Shown here piece after piece: positions 43,100 to 52,938 of a stretch of 64,000 bases of DNA. The position numbers were made by a program, and so were the translations under genes. Under the pieces are notes generated by a model, which saw only the letters and a program-made list of their open reading frames with translations, had not been told where the DNA came from and ran no database searches. The stretch comes from Eretmocerus hayati. Its lineage: Eukaryota > Arthropoda > Insecta > Hymenoptera > Aphelinidae. Position 1 is the stretch's first letter. The number at the start of each line of letters is the position of its first letter. The stretch spans positions 96,950,976-97,014,975 of the forward strand of contig CM056742.1 of NCBI GenBank assembly GCA_029851415.1. The letters run 5' to 3'.

Positions 43100-46000
43100 C
43101 CTAGGAAGGCAACCAACCCCCAAGCCCCTGAATCCTCGGACTCGATCACCCCCGAGTTCAGTCTTTTGGTGAAGAGAAGCGAGAGGAGGATCTCACCAAA
43201 ATCCTAGGAAGACAACCAACACCCAAGCCCCTGAATCCTCGGACCCGATCACCCCCGAGTTCAGTCCCTTGGTGAAGAGAAGCGAGAGGAGAATCTTGCC
43301 CAAATCCTAGAAAGGCAACCAACCCCAAGCCCCTGAATCCTCGGACCCGGTCACCCTCAAGTTCAGTCTTTTGGTGAAGAGAAGCGAGAGGAGGATCTTA
43401 CCCAAATCCTAGGAAGACAACCAATCCCCAAGCCCCCAAATCCTCGGACCCGGTCACTCTCGACTTCAGTCCCTTGGTGAAGAGAAGCGAGAGGAGGATC
43501 TCACCCAAATCCTAAGAAAGCAACCAACCCCCAAGCCCCCAAATCCTCGGACCCGGTCACCCTCGACTTCAGTCCCTTGGTGAAGAGAAGCGAGAGGAGG
43601 ATCTCGCCCAATCCTAGGAAGGCAACCAACCCCCAAGCCCCTGAATCCTCGGACCCGATCACCCCCGAGTTCAGTTTTTTGGTGGAGAGAAGCGAGAGGA
43701 GGATCTCGCCCAATCCTAGGAAGGCAACCAACCCACAAGCCCCTGGATCCTCGGACCCGATCACCCCCGAGTTCAGTCTTTTGGTGAAGAGAAGCGAGAG
43801 GAGGATCTTAACCGAATCCTAGGAAGGCCACCAACCCCCAAGCTCCCAAATCCTCGGACCCGGTCACCCTCGAGTTCAGTCCCTTGGTGAAGAGAAGTGA
43901 GAGGAGGATCTCGCCCAATCCTAGGAAGGCAACGAACCCCCAAGCCCCTGAATCCTCGGACCCGATCAACCCCGAGTTCAGTCTTTTGGTGAAGAGAAGC
44001 GAGAGGAGGATCTTACCCAAATCCTAGGAAGGCAACCAACCCCCAAGCCCCAGAATCCTCGGACCCGATCACCCCCGGGTTCAGTCTTTTGGTGAAGAGA
44101 AGCGAGAGGAGGATCTTACCCGAATCCTAGGAAGACAACCAACCCTCAAGCCCCGAAATCCTCGGATCCGGTCACCCTCGAGTTCAGTCCCTTGGTGAAG
44201 AGGAGCGAGAGGAGGATCTCGCCCAATCCTAGGAAGGCAACCAACCCCCAAGCCCCTGAATCCTCGGACCCGATCACCCCCGATTTCAGTCTTTTGGTGA
44301 AGAGAAGAGAGAGGAGGATCTTACCCAAATCCTAGGAAGGCCACCAACCCCCAAGCCCCCAAATCCTTGGACCCGGTCACCCTCGAGTTCAGTCACTTGG
44401 TGAAGAGAAGCGAGAGGAGGATCTCGCCCAATCCTAGGAAGGCAACCAACCCCCAAGCCCCTGAATCCTCGGACCCGATCACCCCCGAGTTCAGTCTTTT
44501 AGTGAAGAGAAGCGAGAGGAGGATCTTACCCAAATCCTAGGAAGGCAACCAACCCCCAAGCCCCTGAATCCTCGGACCCGGTCACCCTCGACTTCAGTCC
44601 CTTGGTGAAGAGAAGCGAGCGGAGGATCTCACCCAATCCTAGGAAGGCAACCAACCCCCAAGCCCCTGAATCCTCGGACTCGATCACCCCCGAGTTCAGT
44701 CTTTTGGTGAAGAGAAGCGAGAGGAGGATCTCACCAAAATCCTAGGAAGACAACCAACACCCAAGCCCCTGAATCCTCGGACCCGATCACCCCCGAGTTC
44801 AATCCCTTGGTGAAGAGAAGCGAGAGGAGAATCTTGCCCAAATCCTAGAAAGGCAACCAACCCCAAGCCCCTGAATCCTCGGACCCGGTCACCCTCAAGT
44901 TCAGTCTTTTGGTGAAGAGAAGCGAGAGGAGGATCTTACCCAAATCCTAGGAAGACAACCAATCCCCAAGCCCCCAAATCCTCGGACCCGGTCACCCTCG
45001 ACTTCAGTCCCTTGGTGAAGAGAAGCGAGAGGAGGATCTCACCCAAATCCTAAGAAAGCAACCAACCCCCAAGCCCCCAAATCCTCGGACCCGGTCACCC
45101 TCGACTTCAGTCCCTTGGTGAAGAGAAGCGAGAGGAGGATCTCGCCCAATCCTAGGAAGGCAACCAACCCCCAAGCCCCTGAATCCTCGGACCCGATCAC
45201 CCCCGAGTTCAGTTTTTTGGTGGAGAGAAGCGAGAGGACGATCTCGCCCAATCCTAGGAAGGCAACCAACCCACAAGCCCCTGGATCCTCGGACCCGATC
45301 ACCCCCGAGTTCAGTCTTTTGGTGAAGAGAAGCGAGAGGAGGATCTTAACCGAATCTTAGGAAGGCCACCAACCCCCAAGCTCCCAAATCCTCGGACCCG
45401 GTCACCCTCGAGTTCAGTCCCTTGGTGAAGAGAAGTGAGAGGAGGATCTCGCCCAATCCTAGGAAGGCAACGAACCCCCAAGCCCCTGAATCCTCGGACC
45501 CGATCAACCCCGAGTTCAGTCTTTTGGTGAAGAGAAGCGAGAGGAGGATCTTACCCAAATCCTAGGAAGGCAACCAACCCCCAAGCCCCAGAATCCTCGG
45601 ACCCGATCACCCCCGGGTTCAGTCTTTTGGTGAAGAGAAGCGAGAGGAGGATCTTACCCGAATCCTAGGAAGACAACCAACCCTCAAGCCCCGAAATCCT
45701 CGGATCCGGTCACCCTCGAGTTCAGTCCCTTGGTTAAGAGGAGCGAGAGGAGGATCTCGCCCAATCCTAGGAAGGCAACCAACCCCCAAGCCCCTGAATC
45801 CTCGGACCCGATCACCCCCGATTTAAGTCTTTTGGTGAAGAGAAGAGAGAGGAGGATCTTACCCAAATCCTAGGAAGGCCACCAACCCCCAAGCCCCCAA
45901 ATCCTCGGACCCGGTCACCCTCGAGTTCAGTCACTTGGTGAAGAGAAGCGAGAGGAGGATCTCGCCCAATCCTAGGAAGGCAACCAACCCCCAAGCCCCT

Positions 46001-46100
46001 GAATCCTCGGACCCGATCACCCCCGAGTTCAGTCTTTTAGTGAAGAGAAGCGAGAGGAGGATCTTACCCAAATCCTAGGAAGGCAACCAACCCCCAAGCC
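43100..46100 (+). repeat. 1,538-bp higher-order repeat (15 monomers), two copies
   Basis: Landmarks at 43,466, 43,577, 43,808 and 44,146 recur 1,538 bp downstream at 45,004, 45,115, 45,346 and 45,684. Shared private variants include CCCGGGTTCAG at about 44,074 and 45,612, and GAAGAGAGAGGAGG at about 44,304 and 45,842. A few single-base differences separate the copies, for example GGACGATC at about 45,237 in the second. Confidence 0.8.
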
Positions 46101-46649
46101 CCTGAATCCTCGGACCCGGTCACCCTCGACTTCAGTCCCTTGGTGAAGAGAAGCGAGAGGAGGATCTTACCCAAATCCTAAGGAAGCAACCAACCCCCAA
46201 GCCCCCAAATCCTCGGACCCGGTCACCCTCGACTTCAGTCCCTTGGTGAAGAGAAGCGAGAGGAGGATCTCGCCCAATCCTAGGATGGCAACCAACCCCC
46301 AAGCCCCTGAATCCTCGGACCCGATCACCCCCGAGTTCAGTCTTTCGGTGAAGAGGAGCGAGAGGAGGATCTTACCCAAATCCTAGGAAGGCAACCAACC
46401 CCCAAGCTCCTAAATCCTCGGACCCGGTCACCCTCGAGTTCAGTCCCTTGGTGAAGAGGAGCGGGAGGAGGATCTCGCCCAATCCTAGGAAGGCAACCAA
46501 CCCCCAAGCCCCTGAATCCTCGGGCCGTCACCCTCAAGTTCAGTCTTTTGGTGAAGAGAAGCGAGCGGAGGATCTTGCCCAAATCCTAGGAAGGCAACCA
46601 ACCCCCAAGCCCCCAAATCCTCGGACCCGGTTACCCTCGAGTTCAGTCT

Positions 46650-49000
46650 TTTGGTAAAGAGAAGCGAGAGGAGGATCTCACCCAAATCCTAGGAAGGCCA
46701 CCAACCCCCAAGCCCCCAAATCCTCGGACCCGGTCACCCTTGAGTTCAGTCACTTGGTGAAGAGAAGCGAGAGGAGGATCTCGCCCAATCCTAGGAAGGC
46801 AACCAACCCCCAAGCCCCTGAATCCTCGGACCCGATCACCCCCGAGTTCAGTCTTTCAGTGAAGAGAAGCGAGAGGAGGATCTTACCCAAATCCTAGGAA
46901 GGCAACCAACCCCCAAGCCCCTGAATCCTCGGACCCGATCACCCCCGAGTTCAGTCTTTTGGTGAAGAGAAGCGAGAGGAGGATCTTACCCAAATCCTAG
47001 GAAGACAACCAACCCTCAAGCCCCGAAATCCTCGGACCCGATCACCCTCGAGTTCAGTCTTTTGGTGAAGAGAAGCGAGAGGAGGATCTCGCCCAATCCT
47101 AGGAAGGCAACCAACCCCCAAGCCCCTGAATCTTCGGACCCGATCACCCCCGAGTTCAGTCTTTTGGTGAAGAGAAGCGAGAGGAGGATCTTACCCAAAT
47201 CCTAGGAAGGCCACCAACCCCCAAGCCCCCAAATCCTCGGACCCGGTCACCCTCGAGTTCAGTCCCTTGGTGAAGAGAAGCGAGAGGAGGATCTCGCCCA
47301 ATCCTAGGAAGGCAACCAACCCCCAAGCCCCTGAATCCTCGGACCCGATCACCCCCGAGTTCAGTCTTTTGGTGAAGAGAAGCGAGAGGAGGATCTCGCC
47401 CAATCCTAGGAAGGCAACCAACCCACAAGCCCCTGAATCCTCGGACCCGATCACCCTTGAGTTCAGTCTTTTGGTAAAGAGAAGCGAGAGGAGGATCTCA
47501 CCCAAATCCTAGGAAGGCCACCAACCCCCAAGCCCCCAAATCCTCGGACCCGGTCACCCTTGAGTTCAGTCACTTGGTGAAGAGAAGCGAGAGGAGGATC
47601 TCGCCCAATCCTAGGAAGGCAACCAACCCCCAAGCCCCTGAATCCTCGGACCCGATCATCCCCGAGTTCAGTCTTTTAGTGAAGAGAAGCGAGAGGAGGA
47701 TCTTACCCAAATCCTAGGAAGGCAACCAACCCCCAAGCCCCTGAATCCTCGGACCCGATCACCCCCGAGTTCAGTCTTTTGGTGAAGAGAAGCGAGAGGA
47801 GGATCTTACCCAAATCCTAGGAAGACAACCAACCCTCAAGCCCCGAAATCCTCGGACCCGGTCACCCTCGAGTTCAGTCTTTTGGTGAAGAGAAGCGAGA
47901 GGAGGATCTCGCCCAATCCTAGGAAGGCAACCAACCCCCAAGCCCCTGAATCTTCGGACCCGATCACCCCCGAGTTCAGTCTTTTGGTGAAGAGAAGCGA
48001 GAGGAGGATCTTACCCAAATCCTAGGAAGGCCTTCAACCCCCAAGCCCCCAAATCCTCGGACCCGGTCACCCTCGAGTTCAGTCCCTTGGTGAAGAGAAG
48101 CGAGAGGAGGATCTCGCCCAATCCTAGGAAGGCAACCAACCCCCAAGCCCCTGAATCCTCGGACCCGATCACCCCCGAGTTCAGTCTTTTGGTGAAGAGA
48201 AGCGAGAGGAGGATCTCGCCCAATCCTAGGAAGGCAACCAACCCACAAGCCCCTGAATCCTCGGACCCGATCACCCTTGAGTTCAGTCTTTTGGTAAAGA
48301 GAAGCGAGAGGAGGATCTCACCCAAATCCTAGGAAGGCCACCAACCCCCAAGCCCCCAAATCCTCGGACCCGGTCACCCTTGAGTTCAGTCACTTGGTGA
48401 AGAGAAGCGAGAGGAGGATTTCGCCCAATCCTAGGAAGGCAACCAACCCCCAAGCCCCTGAATCCTCGGACCCGATCACCCCCGAGTTCAGTCTTTTAGT
48501 AAAGAGAAGCGAGAGGAGGATCTTACCCAAATCCTAGGAAGGCAACCAACCCCCAAGCCCCTGAATCCTCGGACCCGATCACCCTCGAGTTCAGTCTTTT
48601 GGTGAAGAGAAGCGAGAGGAGGATCTCGCCCAATCCTAGGAAGGCAACCAACCCCCAAGCCCCTGAATCTTCGGACCCGATCACCCCCGAGTTCAGTCTT
48701 TTGGTGAAGAGAAGCGAGAGGAGGATCTTACCCAAATCCTAGGAAGGCCACCAACCCCCAAGCCCCCAAATCCTCGGACCCGGTCACCCTCGAGTTCAGT
48801 CCCTTGGTGAAGAGAAGCGAGAGGAGGATCTCGCCCAATCCTAGGAAGGCAACCAACCCCCAAGCCCCTGAATCCTCGGACCCGATCACCCCCGAGTTCA
48901 GTCTTTTGGTGAAGAGAAGCGAGAGGAGGATCTTACCCAAATCCTAGGAAGGCCACCAACCCCCAAGCCCCCAAATCCTCGGACCCGGTCACCCTCGAGT
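46650..49000 (+). repeat. 820-bp higher-order repeat (8 monomers), right edge of array
   Basis: The landmark GATCTCACCCAAATCC followed by GGCCACC and CCCTTGAG recurs at about 46,674, 47,494 and 48,314, an 820-bp step of four dimers. The variant TGAATCTTCGG lies at about 47,126 and 47,946. In the third copy it is at about 48,664, roughly 102 bp earlier than expected, so that copy has lost one monomer. This edge unit is closest to a simple dimer consensus. Confidence 0.8.
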
Positions 49001-49160
49001 TCAGTCCCTTGGTGAAGAGAAGCGAGAGGAGGATCTCGCCCAATCCTAGGAAGGCAACCAACCCCCAAGCCCCTGAATTCTCGGACCCGATCACCCCCGA
49101 GTTCAGTCTTTTGGTGAAGAGAAGCGAGAGGAGGATCTTACCCAAATTCTAGGTAGGCAA

Positions 49161-50126
49161 TTCAAGTGGAGGCTGTTCATAGACTCATCGATACGGAGTC
49201 TCAAAGCTGTTTTGCTCCATAATGGGAACGTATATTCACCTTTGCCAATAGCACACTCAACGAAACTCAAGGAAACTTACGAAAATCTACAGATAGTATT
49301 GGACAGAATAAAATTCTCCGAGCATCGATGGCAGGTCTGTGGGGATTTGAAAATTGTGACCATGATTCTCGGCCAACAATCAGGATTCACAAAAAAACCC
49401 TGCTTCCTATGTTTGTGGGACAGTAGAGACGGAGCCAATCACTATGTCAAGAAAGACTGGCCCAAGAGAGATAAGTTCCAGCCAGGATCAGAAAACATCA
49501 TCCGTGAACCTGTGAACGATCCTTCGAAAATTCTGCTGCCACCGCTCCATATCAAACTTGGGCTCATGAAACAATTCGTGAAAGCTTTGGATAGGGAGGG
49601 GAAATGTTTCGAGTATCTGGGACTGAAGTTCCCCGCTATCAGTGACGCAAAATTGAAAGCAGGTGTTTTCAACGGTCCCCAAATCCGTGAGCTCTTCCAA
49701 GATGAGAACTTCACCCAGCAGATGAACAACAGAGAGAAAGCAGCATGGATGAGTTTTGAGAGTGTCTCTCAGAATTTTCTGGGGAACGGAAAGAGTCCCG
49801 AGTACCGAGAGTTGGTTCAAAATTTGGTAAGGGATTTCAAAACATTGGGTTGCTTGATGAGTGTGAAGGTACACTTCATAGACTCGCATTTTGACTACTT
49901 TCCCGAAAATCTTGGAGACTACAGCGAGGAACAGGGGGAACGGTTTCATCAAGACATTGGTGGAATGGAGCGGCGGTATCAAGGAAAGTGGGATGTTAAT
50001 ATGATGGCAGACTTCTGTTGGATGTTGAAAAGAGAGAGGGCCCACACCAAGGAACCAGATCGAAGGAATCCACTACACAGATCATTTGAAGATCAGAGAG
50101 TTCGGTACAAAAGGAGAAGAACGTGA
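49161..50126 (+). pseudogene. N-terminally truncated protein of a multi-copy arthropod family of unknown function
   Basis: One open frame of 321 codons runs to a TGA at 50,124. Similarity to the family begins in the first codons after the satellite (WRLFIDSS, then SLKAVLLHNG), upstream of any ATG, so the 5' part was lost at the junction. Numbered from the TTG at 49,212, it shows a C-x2-C pair (CFLC, 64-67) followed by WDSRD, HYVKKDWPKR (77-86), LPPLHIKLGLMK (109-120), SHFDYFPENLG (225-235) and SEEQGERFHQDI (238-249). The C-terminus is basic (KRRRT). From memory, this pattern is shared by many uncharacterised, often repeated proteins in arthropods and some other invertebrates. The C-x2-C and FHQD motifs would fit a metal-binding or transposase-derived protein, but that is conjecture. 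There are no internal stops or frameshifts, so the truncation is either young or the remnant is under some constraint. No promoter is visible. Confidence 0.75.
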
Positions 50127-50134
50127 AAATGGAA

Positions 50135-51140
50135 AGATCTTGGATTTAGGGAACTGGGATTTTGGACCCTTTTTCGTGATCAGCGACCCTGAAAACCTAC
50201 GAAAAGAGTGTTTTGCGCTGAATTGAAGAGTTTTCGGGAGATTTCGTTCCGCCATTTTGGATCCGCCATTCTGGATTCGACAGAATCATAATTCTGACAT
50301 CATATCCGTGATCAGCGACCCCAAAAACCCCCGAGAAGAGTCTTTGGAGTTAAACTGAGCAGTTGTCGGAGATTTTCATTCAGCTCAAGACGGAGTAGGT
50401 TTGTGGGTTTAGGAGCTTGGAAATTTGTTGCCTTTCTAGGATTTGGGCAAGATCCTCCTCTCGCTTCTCTTCACCAAGGGACTGAACTCGAGGGTGACCG
50501 GGTCCGAGGATTTGGGGGCTTGGGGGTTGGTTGCCATCCTAGGATTTGGGCAAGATCCTCCTCTCGCTTCTCTTCATCAAAAGACTGAACTCGAGGGTGA
50601 CCGGGCCCGAGGATTTGGGGGCTTGGGGTTGGTTGCCTTCCTAGGATTTGGGCAAGATTCTCCTCTCGCTTCTCTTCACCCGAGTACTGAGCTCGAGGTA
50701 GACCGGGTCCGAGGATTTGGGAGCTCAAGGGTCCGTTGCTTCCTTAGGATTTGGGCCAGATCCTCCTCCGCCATCCTGGATTCCACGGAATCATCATTTT
50801 GATATCATATTCGTGATCAGCAACCCCCAAAACCCCCAATAAGAGACCCATGAAGATATCCTGAGCAGTTTTTGGAAATTTCCATTCCGCCATTCTGAAG
50901 CCGCCATCGTGGATCTGAGAAAATCAGTATTCTGACACTGTATTTATGTTCAGTGACCCCGAAAATCTCCGAACACGACCAAGAACTCCCGAGAAGAGTC
51001 TTTGGAGTTAAACTGAGCAGTTGTCGGAGATTTCCATTCCGCCATTTTCCGACCGCCATCTTGGATTTGAGAAAATCGGTATTCTGACACCGTATTCGTA
51101 TTCAGCGGCCCCAAAAACCCCCTAATACAGGTTTTCAGCT
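50135..51140 (+). repeat. Degenerate ~135-bp tandem repeat, interrupted by a satellite island
   Basis: Five copies of a degenerate unit are marked by CGTGATCAGCGACC-like sequence at about 50,175, 50,307, 50,812, 50,946 and 51,097. Each unit also contains TTCCGCCATTTTGGA-like and AATTCTGACA-like segments. Spacings are 132, 505, 134 and 151 bp. The 505-bp gap becomes about 110-140 bp once the inverted satellite island is removed. The stretch GAGAAGAGTCTTTGGAGTTA with its continuation is repeated exactly at about 50,332 and 50,992. Copies are diverged, so this is an older tandem family than the main satellite. No coding potential is visible. Confidence 0.8.
50375..50767 (-). repeat. Island of ~3.8 satellite monomers in reverse orientation
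   Basis: This is the same family as the 49-kb array but on the opposite strand. The landmark AGGATTTGGG (complement of CCCAAATCCT) lies at 50,438, 50,541, 50,643 and 50,746, giving spacings of 103, 102 and 103 bp. All monomers resemble the array variant with ATCTTGCCCAAATCC. The outermost monomers are the most diverged, especially at the left edge, where about 60 bp (GGTTTGTGGGTTTAGGAGC and neighbours) is only loosely alignable. The right edge ends at GATCCTCCTC, directly against CGCCATCCTGG of the 135-bp repeat. Confidence 0.92.
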
Positions 51141-51386
51141 CAAAATATGTAGATTCACGGATATTCATCAAAAAGGTAATGCTGTTTCACACGATTCCCA
51201 CGATTTCCACCTGATTTTCACGGTTTCCTCGAAAACAAGAAGTAGCCGGGCCAAACCGACCTCGGATTCGGATTCAGCGTGCCAAAATACATAAAGAAAA
51301 GTAGGTCTGGTCAAAAGTACAGATACTTTTTTTTGTGTGCCGGTGTAATACAAGAGCAATCGGGGTCGCCCTTGCCTGCATACCAG

Positions 51387-51416
51387 CCACCACCACCACC
51401 ACCACCTCCACCACCA
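51387..51416 (+). repeat. (CCA)n microsatellite
   Basis: Ten CCA-like triplets with a single CCT interruption. It gives runs of Pro, Thr or His in overlapping open frames. The 240 bp before it (51,141-51,380) contain no recognisable feature. Confidence 0.9.
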
Positions 51417-51640
51417 AGACCTTCACCGGAGGTGATCCAAATACGGGGACGCTACCCCAGTGTTTCGTCGATAGCAGGTGGTCATCGCCTGGATTGGCTG
51501 AGTTGGGTCAGCTCGGGTGGTACATACCCTTGCCGAGACCGAAACTCATAGACCTCTCCTCCCCACCGCCAGCGAAGCGCCATTGAACATCGTCGCCAGC
51601 GGTGATCGGCCTCACCGTGGGTTCGCCGCCGCTGACTCAC
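51400..51640. other. Hairpin-rich tract, left part (5' of the LINE)
   Basis: A GC-rich stretch with several short inverted repeats in a row: TCACC-GGA-GGTGA (51,423-51,435), GGGG-ACGCTA-CCCC (51,445-51,458), GCTGA-GTTGGG-TCAGC (51,497-51,512), GGTA-CA-TACC (about 51,518-51,527) and CGGTGA-TCGGCC-TCACCG (51,600-51,617). Each is short and could occur by chance; the density is what stands out. The LINE begins at its right edge, and a similar tract resumes beyond the LINE. Confidence 0.45.
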
Positions 51641-52938
51641 ATCAATATTTGCACAGGAAAAAGTTACTAGATCCTCTCCAGACCGGATTCAAGCAACACA
51701 ACAGTACACAGACGGCTCTACTCAAACTGACAGATGACGTACGGATGGCGAGGGATAAGCAGAAGATCACGCTTCTTCTCTTATTTGATTTCAGCAAGGC
51801 ATTTGACACAATTTCTCCATCCAAACTACTGGGGAAACTCCGCGTACTGGGCTTTTCAAGGATGGCACTCATGTGGGTAAGATCCTATCTGCAAGGGCGC
51901 TCTCAGATAGTAACATCACGAAACAGCGGTGATTCTGAATGGTTAACCACCAATTTAGGAGTTCCCCAGGGTTCCGTTCTTGGACCTCTACTTTTCAGTC
52001 TGTACGTTAACGACCTACCTGACATACTTCACGGACAGGCGATCAAGCACATATTCTATGCGGATGACCTTCAAATTTACCTTCATATAGAGAAGAGTAA
52101 ACTGATGGAGGGAATCACTCGACTAGAACAGGCAGCTCGACTTGTCGCTGTATGGGCCGAGCGCTCTGGCCTGCGTCTGAACGCTGGCAAGACCAAAGCC
52201 ATCTATTTTGGCTCGGCAGATAATGTTCAAGTCCTTAGGAGTATGGGTCTAGCCGGCGTTGAGATGCCGGGTGGGGTGGTCGTGCCCTTCAGTGACACAG
52301 TTGTGAGTCTTGGTGTCACGCTAGATAGTAAACTCAAGTGGAAACCGCAGATCGATCAAGTGACCAAAAAGGTCAATAGAGCCCTGTATGGTCTGCGGTT
52401 TATTAGGGCGTGTACCACTGAGGCTCTTCGCCGAAGACTAGTCGAGACCCTAGTCCAACCACATCTGGACTATTGCTTAGTAGTATGTCTTGATGCACCA
52501 GACAAAGAACTTACGCGACTGCAACGTCTGAGCAATTCATGTGTGAGGTACATCTATGGAGTAAAAAGGAGAGAGCACATTACCCCCTACAGGAAACGCC
52601 TGGGCTGGCTACGAATGGACTCTCGTAGAATGTACTTTGCAGCTATTCTGATGTATAGAATTATGCGAATGGATGAGCCCAAATATTTAGCTGCATTTTT
52701 CACCAAGTCCCAGGCCAGGCCAACAAGTAGGGGTGAAGTCAGAGAGCTGAAGATCCCCAGAGTTGAACTGGAGTCATCTGAGCATTCGTTTCAATACAAG
52801 TGCGCTAGACTCTGGAACTCTCTTCCCTCCTTCTTACGCCACGCTCCATCTCTATCATCTTTCAAACGCGCTCTTCGCAATCATATCTTCGAGCTCGACT
52901 GCGAGGAAAGACCAATAATTCCGCCCCATGCCCAATGA
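51517..52938 (+). CDS. Reverse transcriptase, 5'-truncated LINE ORF2
   Basis: Open frame of 473 codons; the first ~45 belong to flanking DNA and begin at a GTG, so there is no genuine start. From residue 51 (LDPLQTGFKQHNSTQTALLK) onward it is a typical LINE polymerase: motif A FDFSKAFDTI (90-99), motif B GVPQGSVLGPLLFSLYVNDL (148-167), catalytic YADD (181-184), motif D LNAGKTKAIYFGS (221-233) and LGVTLDSKLKW (265-275). A thumb and C-terminal region follows, with HLDYCL, RLQRLSNSCVRYIYG and RLWNSLPSF. All three catalytic aspartates (D91, D183, D184) are present and there are no internal stops, so the insertion is fairly young. No endonuclease, zinc knuckle or RNase H domain is present. The FDFSKAFD/YADDLQIY combination and the lack of RNase H point to the CR1/L2/Kiri assemblage; the exact clade needs a tree. 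Confidence 0.9.
   Translation: MVHTLAETETHRPLLPTASEAPLNIVASGDRPHRGFAAADSHQYLHRKKLLDPLQTGFKQHNSTQTALLKLTDDVRMARDKQKITLLLLFDFSKAFDTISPSKLLGKLRVLGFSRMALMWVRSYLQGRSQIVTSRNSGDSEWLTTNLGVPQGSVLGPLLFSLYVNDLPDILHGQAIKHIFYADDLQIYLHIEKSKLMEGITRLEQAARLVAVWAERSGLRLNAGKTKAIYFGSADNVQVLRSMGLAGVEMPGGVVVPFSDTVVSLGVTLDSKLKWKPQIDQVTKKVNRALYGLRFIRACTTEALRRRLVETLVQPHLDYCLVVCLDAPDKELTRLQRLSNSCVRYIYGVKRREHITPYRKRLGWLRMDSRRMYFAAILMYRIMRMDEPKYLAAFFTKSQARPTSRGEVRELKIPRVELESSEHSFQYKCARLWNSLPSFLRHAPSLSSFKRALRNHIFELDCEERPIIPPHAQ

Larger units (their letters stand above)
1..49157 (+). repeat. Satellite array, 102/103-bp monomers in 205-bp dimers
   Basis: An unbroken tandem array of about 480 monomers. The landmark GAGGAGGATC recurs at 41, 144, 246 and 349, so spacing alternates 103 and 102 bp. 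Two monomer types alternate. Type A reads GGATCTTACCCAAATCC and tends to be followed by CCACC, CCCAAATCC, GGTCACCCTCGAG and CAGTCCCTTGG. Type B reads GGATCTCGCCCAATCC and is followed by CAACC, CCTGAATCC, GATCACCCCCGAG and CAGTCTTTTGG. The clearest dimers are at 48.7-49.1 kb. Almost every monomer carries CCTAGG, and many type A monomers carry CTCGAG. A type B monomer has 59 G+C in 102 bases. No other sequence interrupts the array. Strand is arbitrary; plus is used as the reference. A centromeric or pericentromeric role is possible but not shown. Confidence 0.98.

Noticed and set aside
51..49145. Around 150 short open frames on both strands (60-138 codons) in the satellite
   Set aside because: They all translate the same monomer in different frames, with ends fixed by the A/B one-base difference. 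None has an independent start context or a non-repeat domain.
1..49157. A CRISPR-like array
   Set aside because: The repeats are contiguous 102/103-bp units with no unique spacers, and the context is eukaryotic.
1..49157. CENP-B box or telomeric TTAGG repeats
   Set aside because: I saw neither motif in the consensus monomers, so centromeric identity remains unproven.
49488..50045. 185-codon minus-strand open frame
   Set aside because: It lies entirely opposite the recognisable plus-strand protein fragment and shows no similarity of its own; a shadow frame.
50403..50802. Plus-strand open frames of 61 and 119 codons
   Set aside because: They are translations of the inverted satellite island.
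51279..51586. Proline/threonine-rich open frames
   Set aside because: They arise from the CCA microsatellite and flanking hairpin tract; no domain is recognisable.
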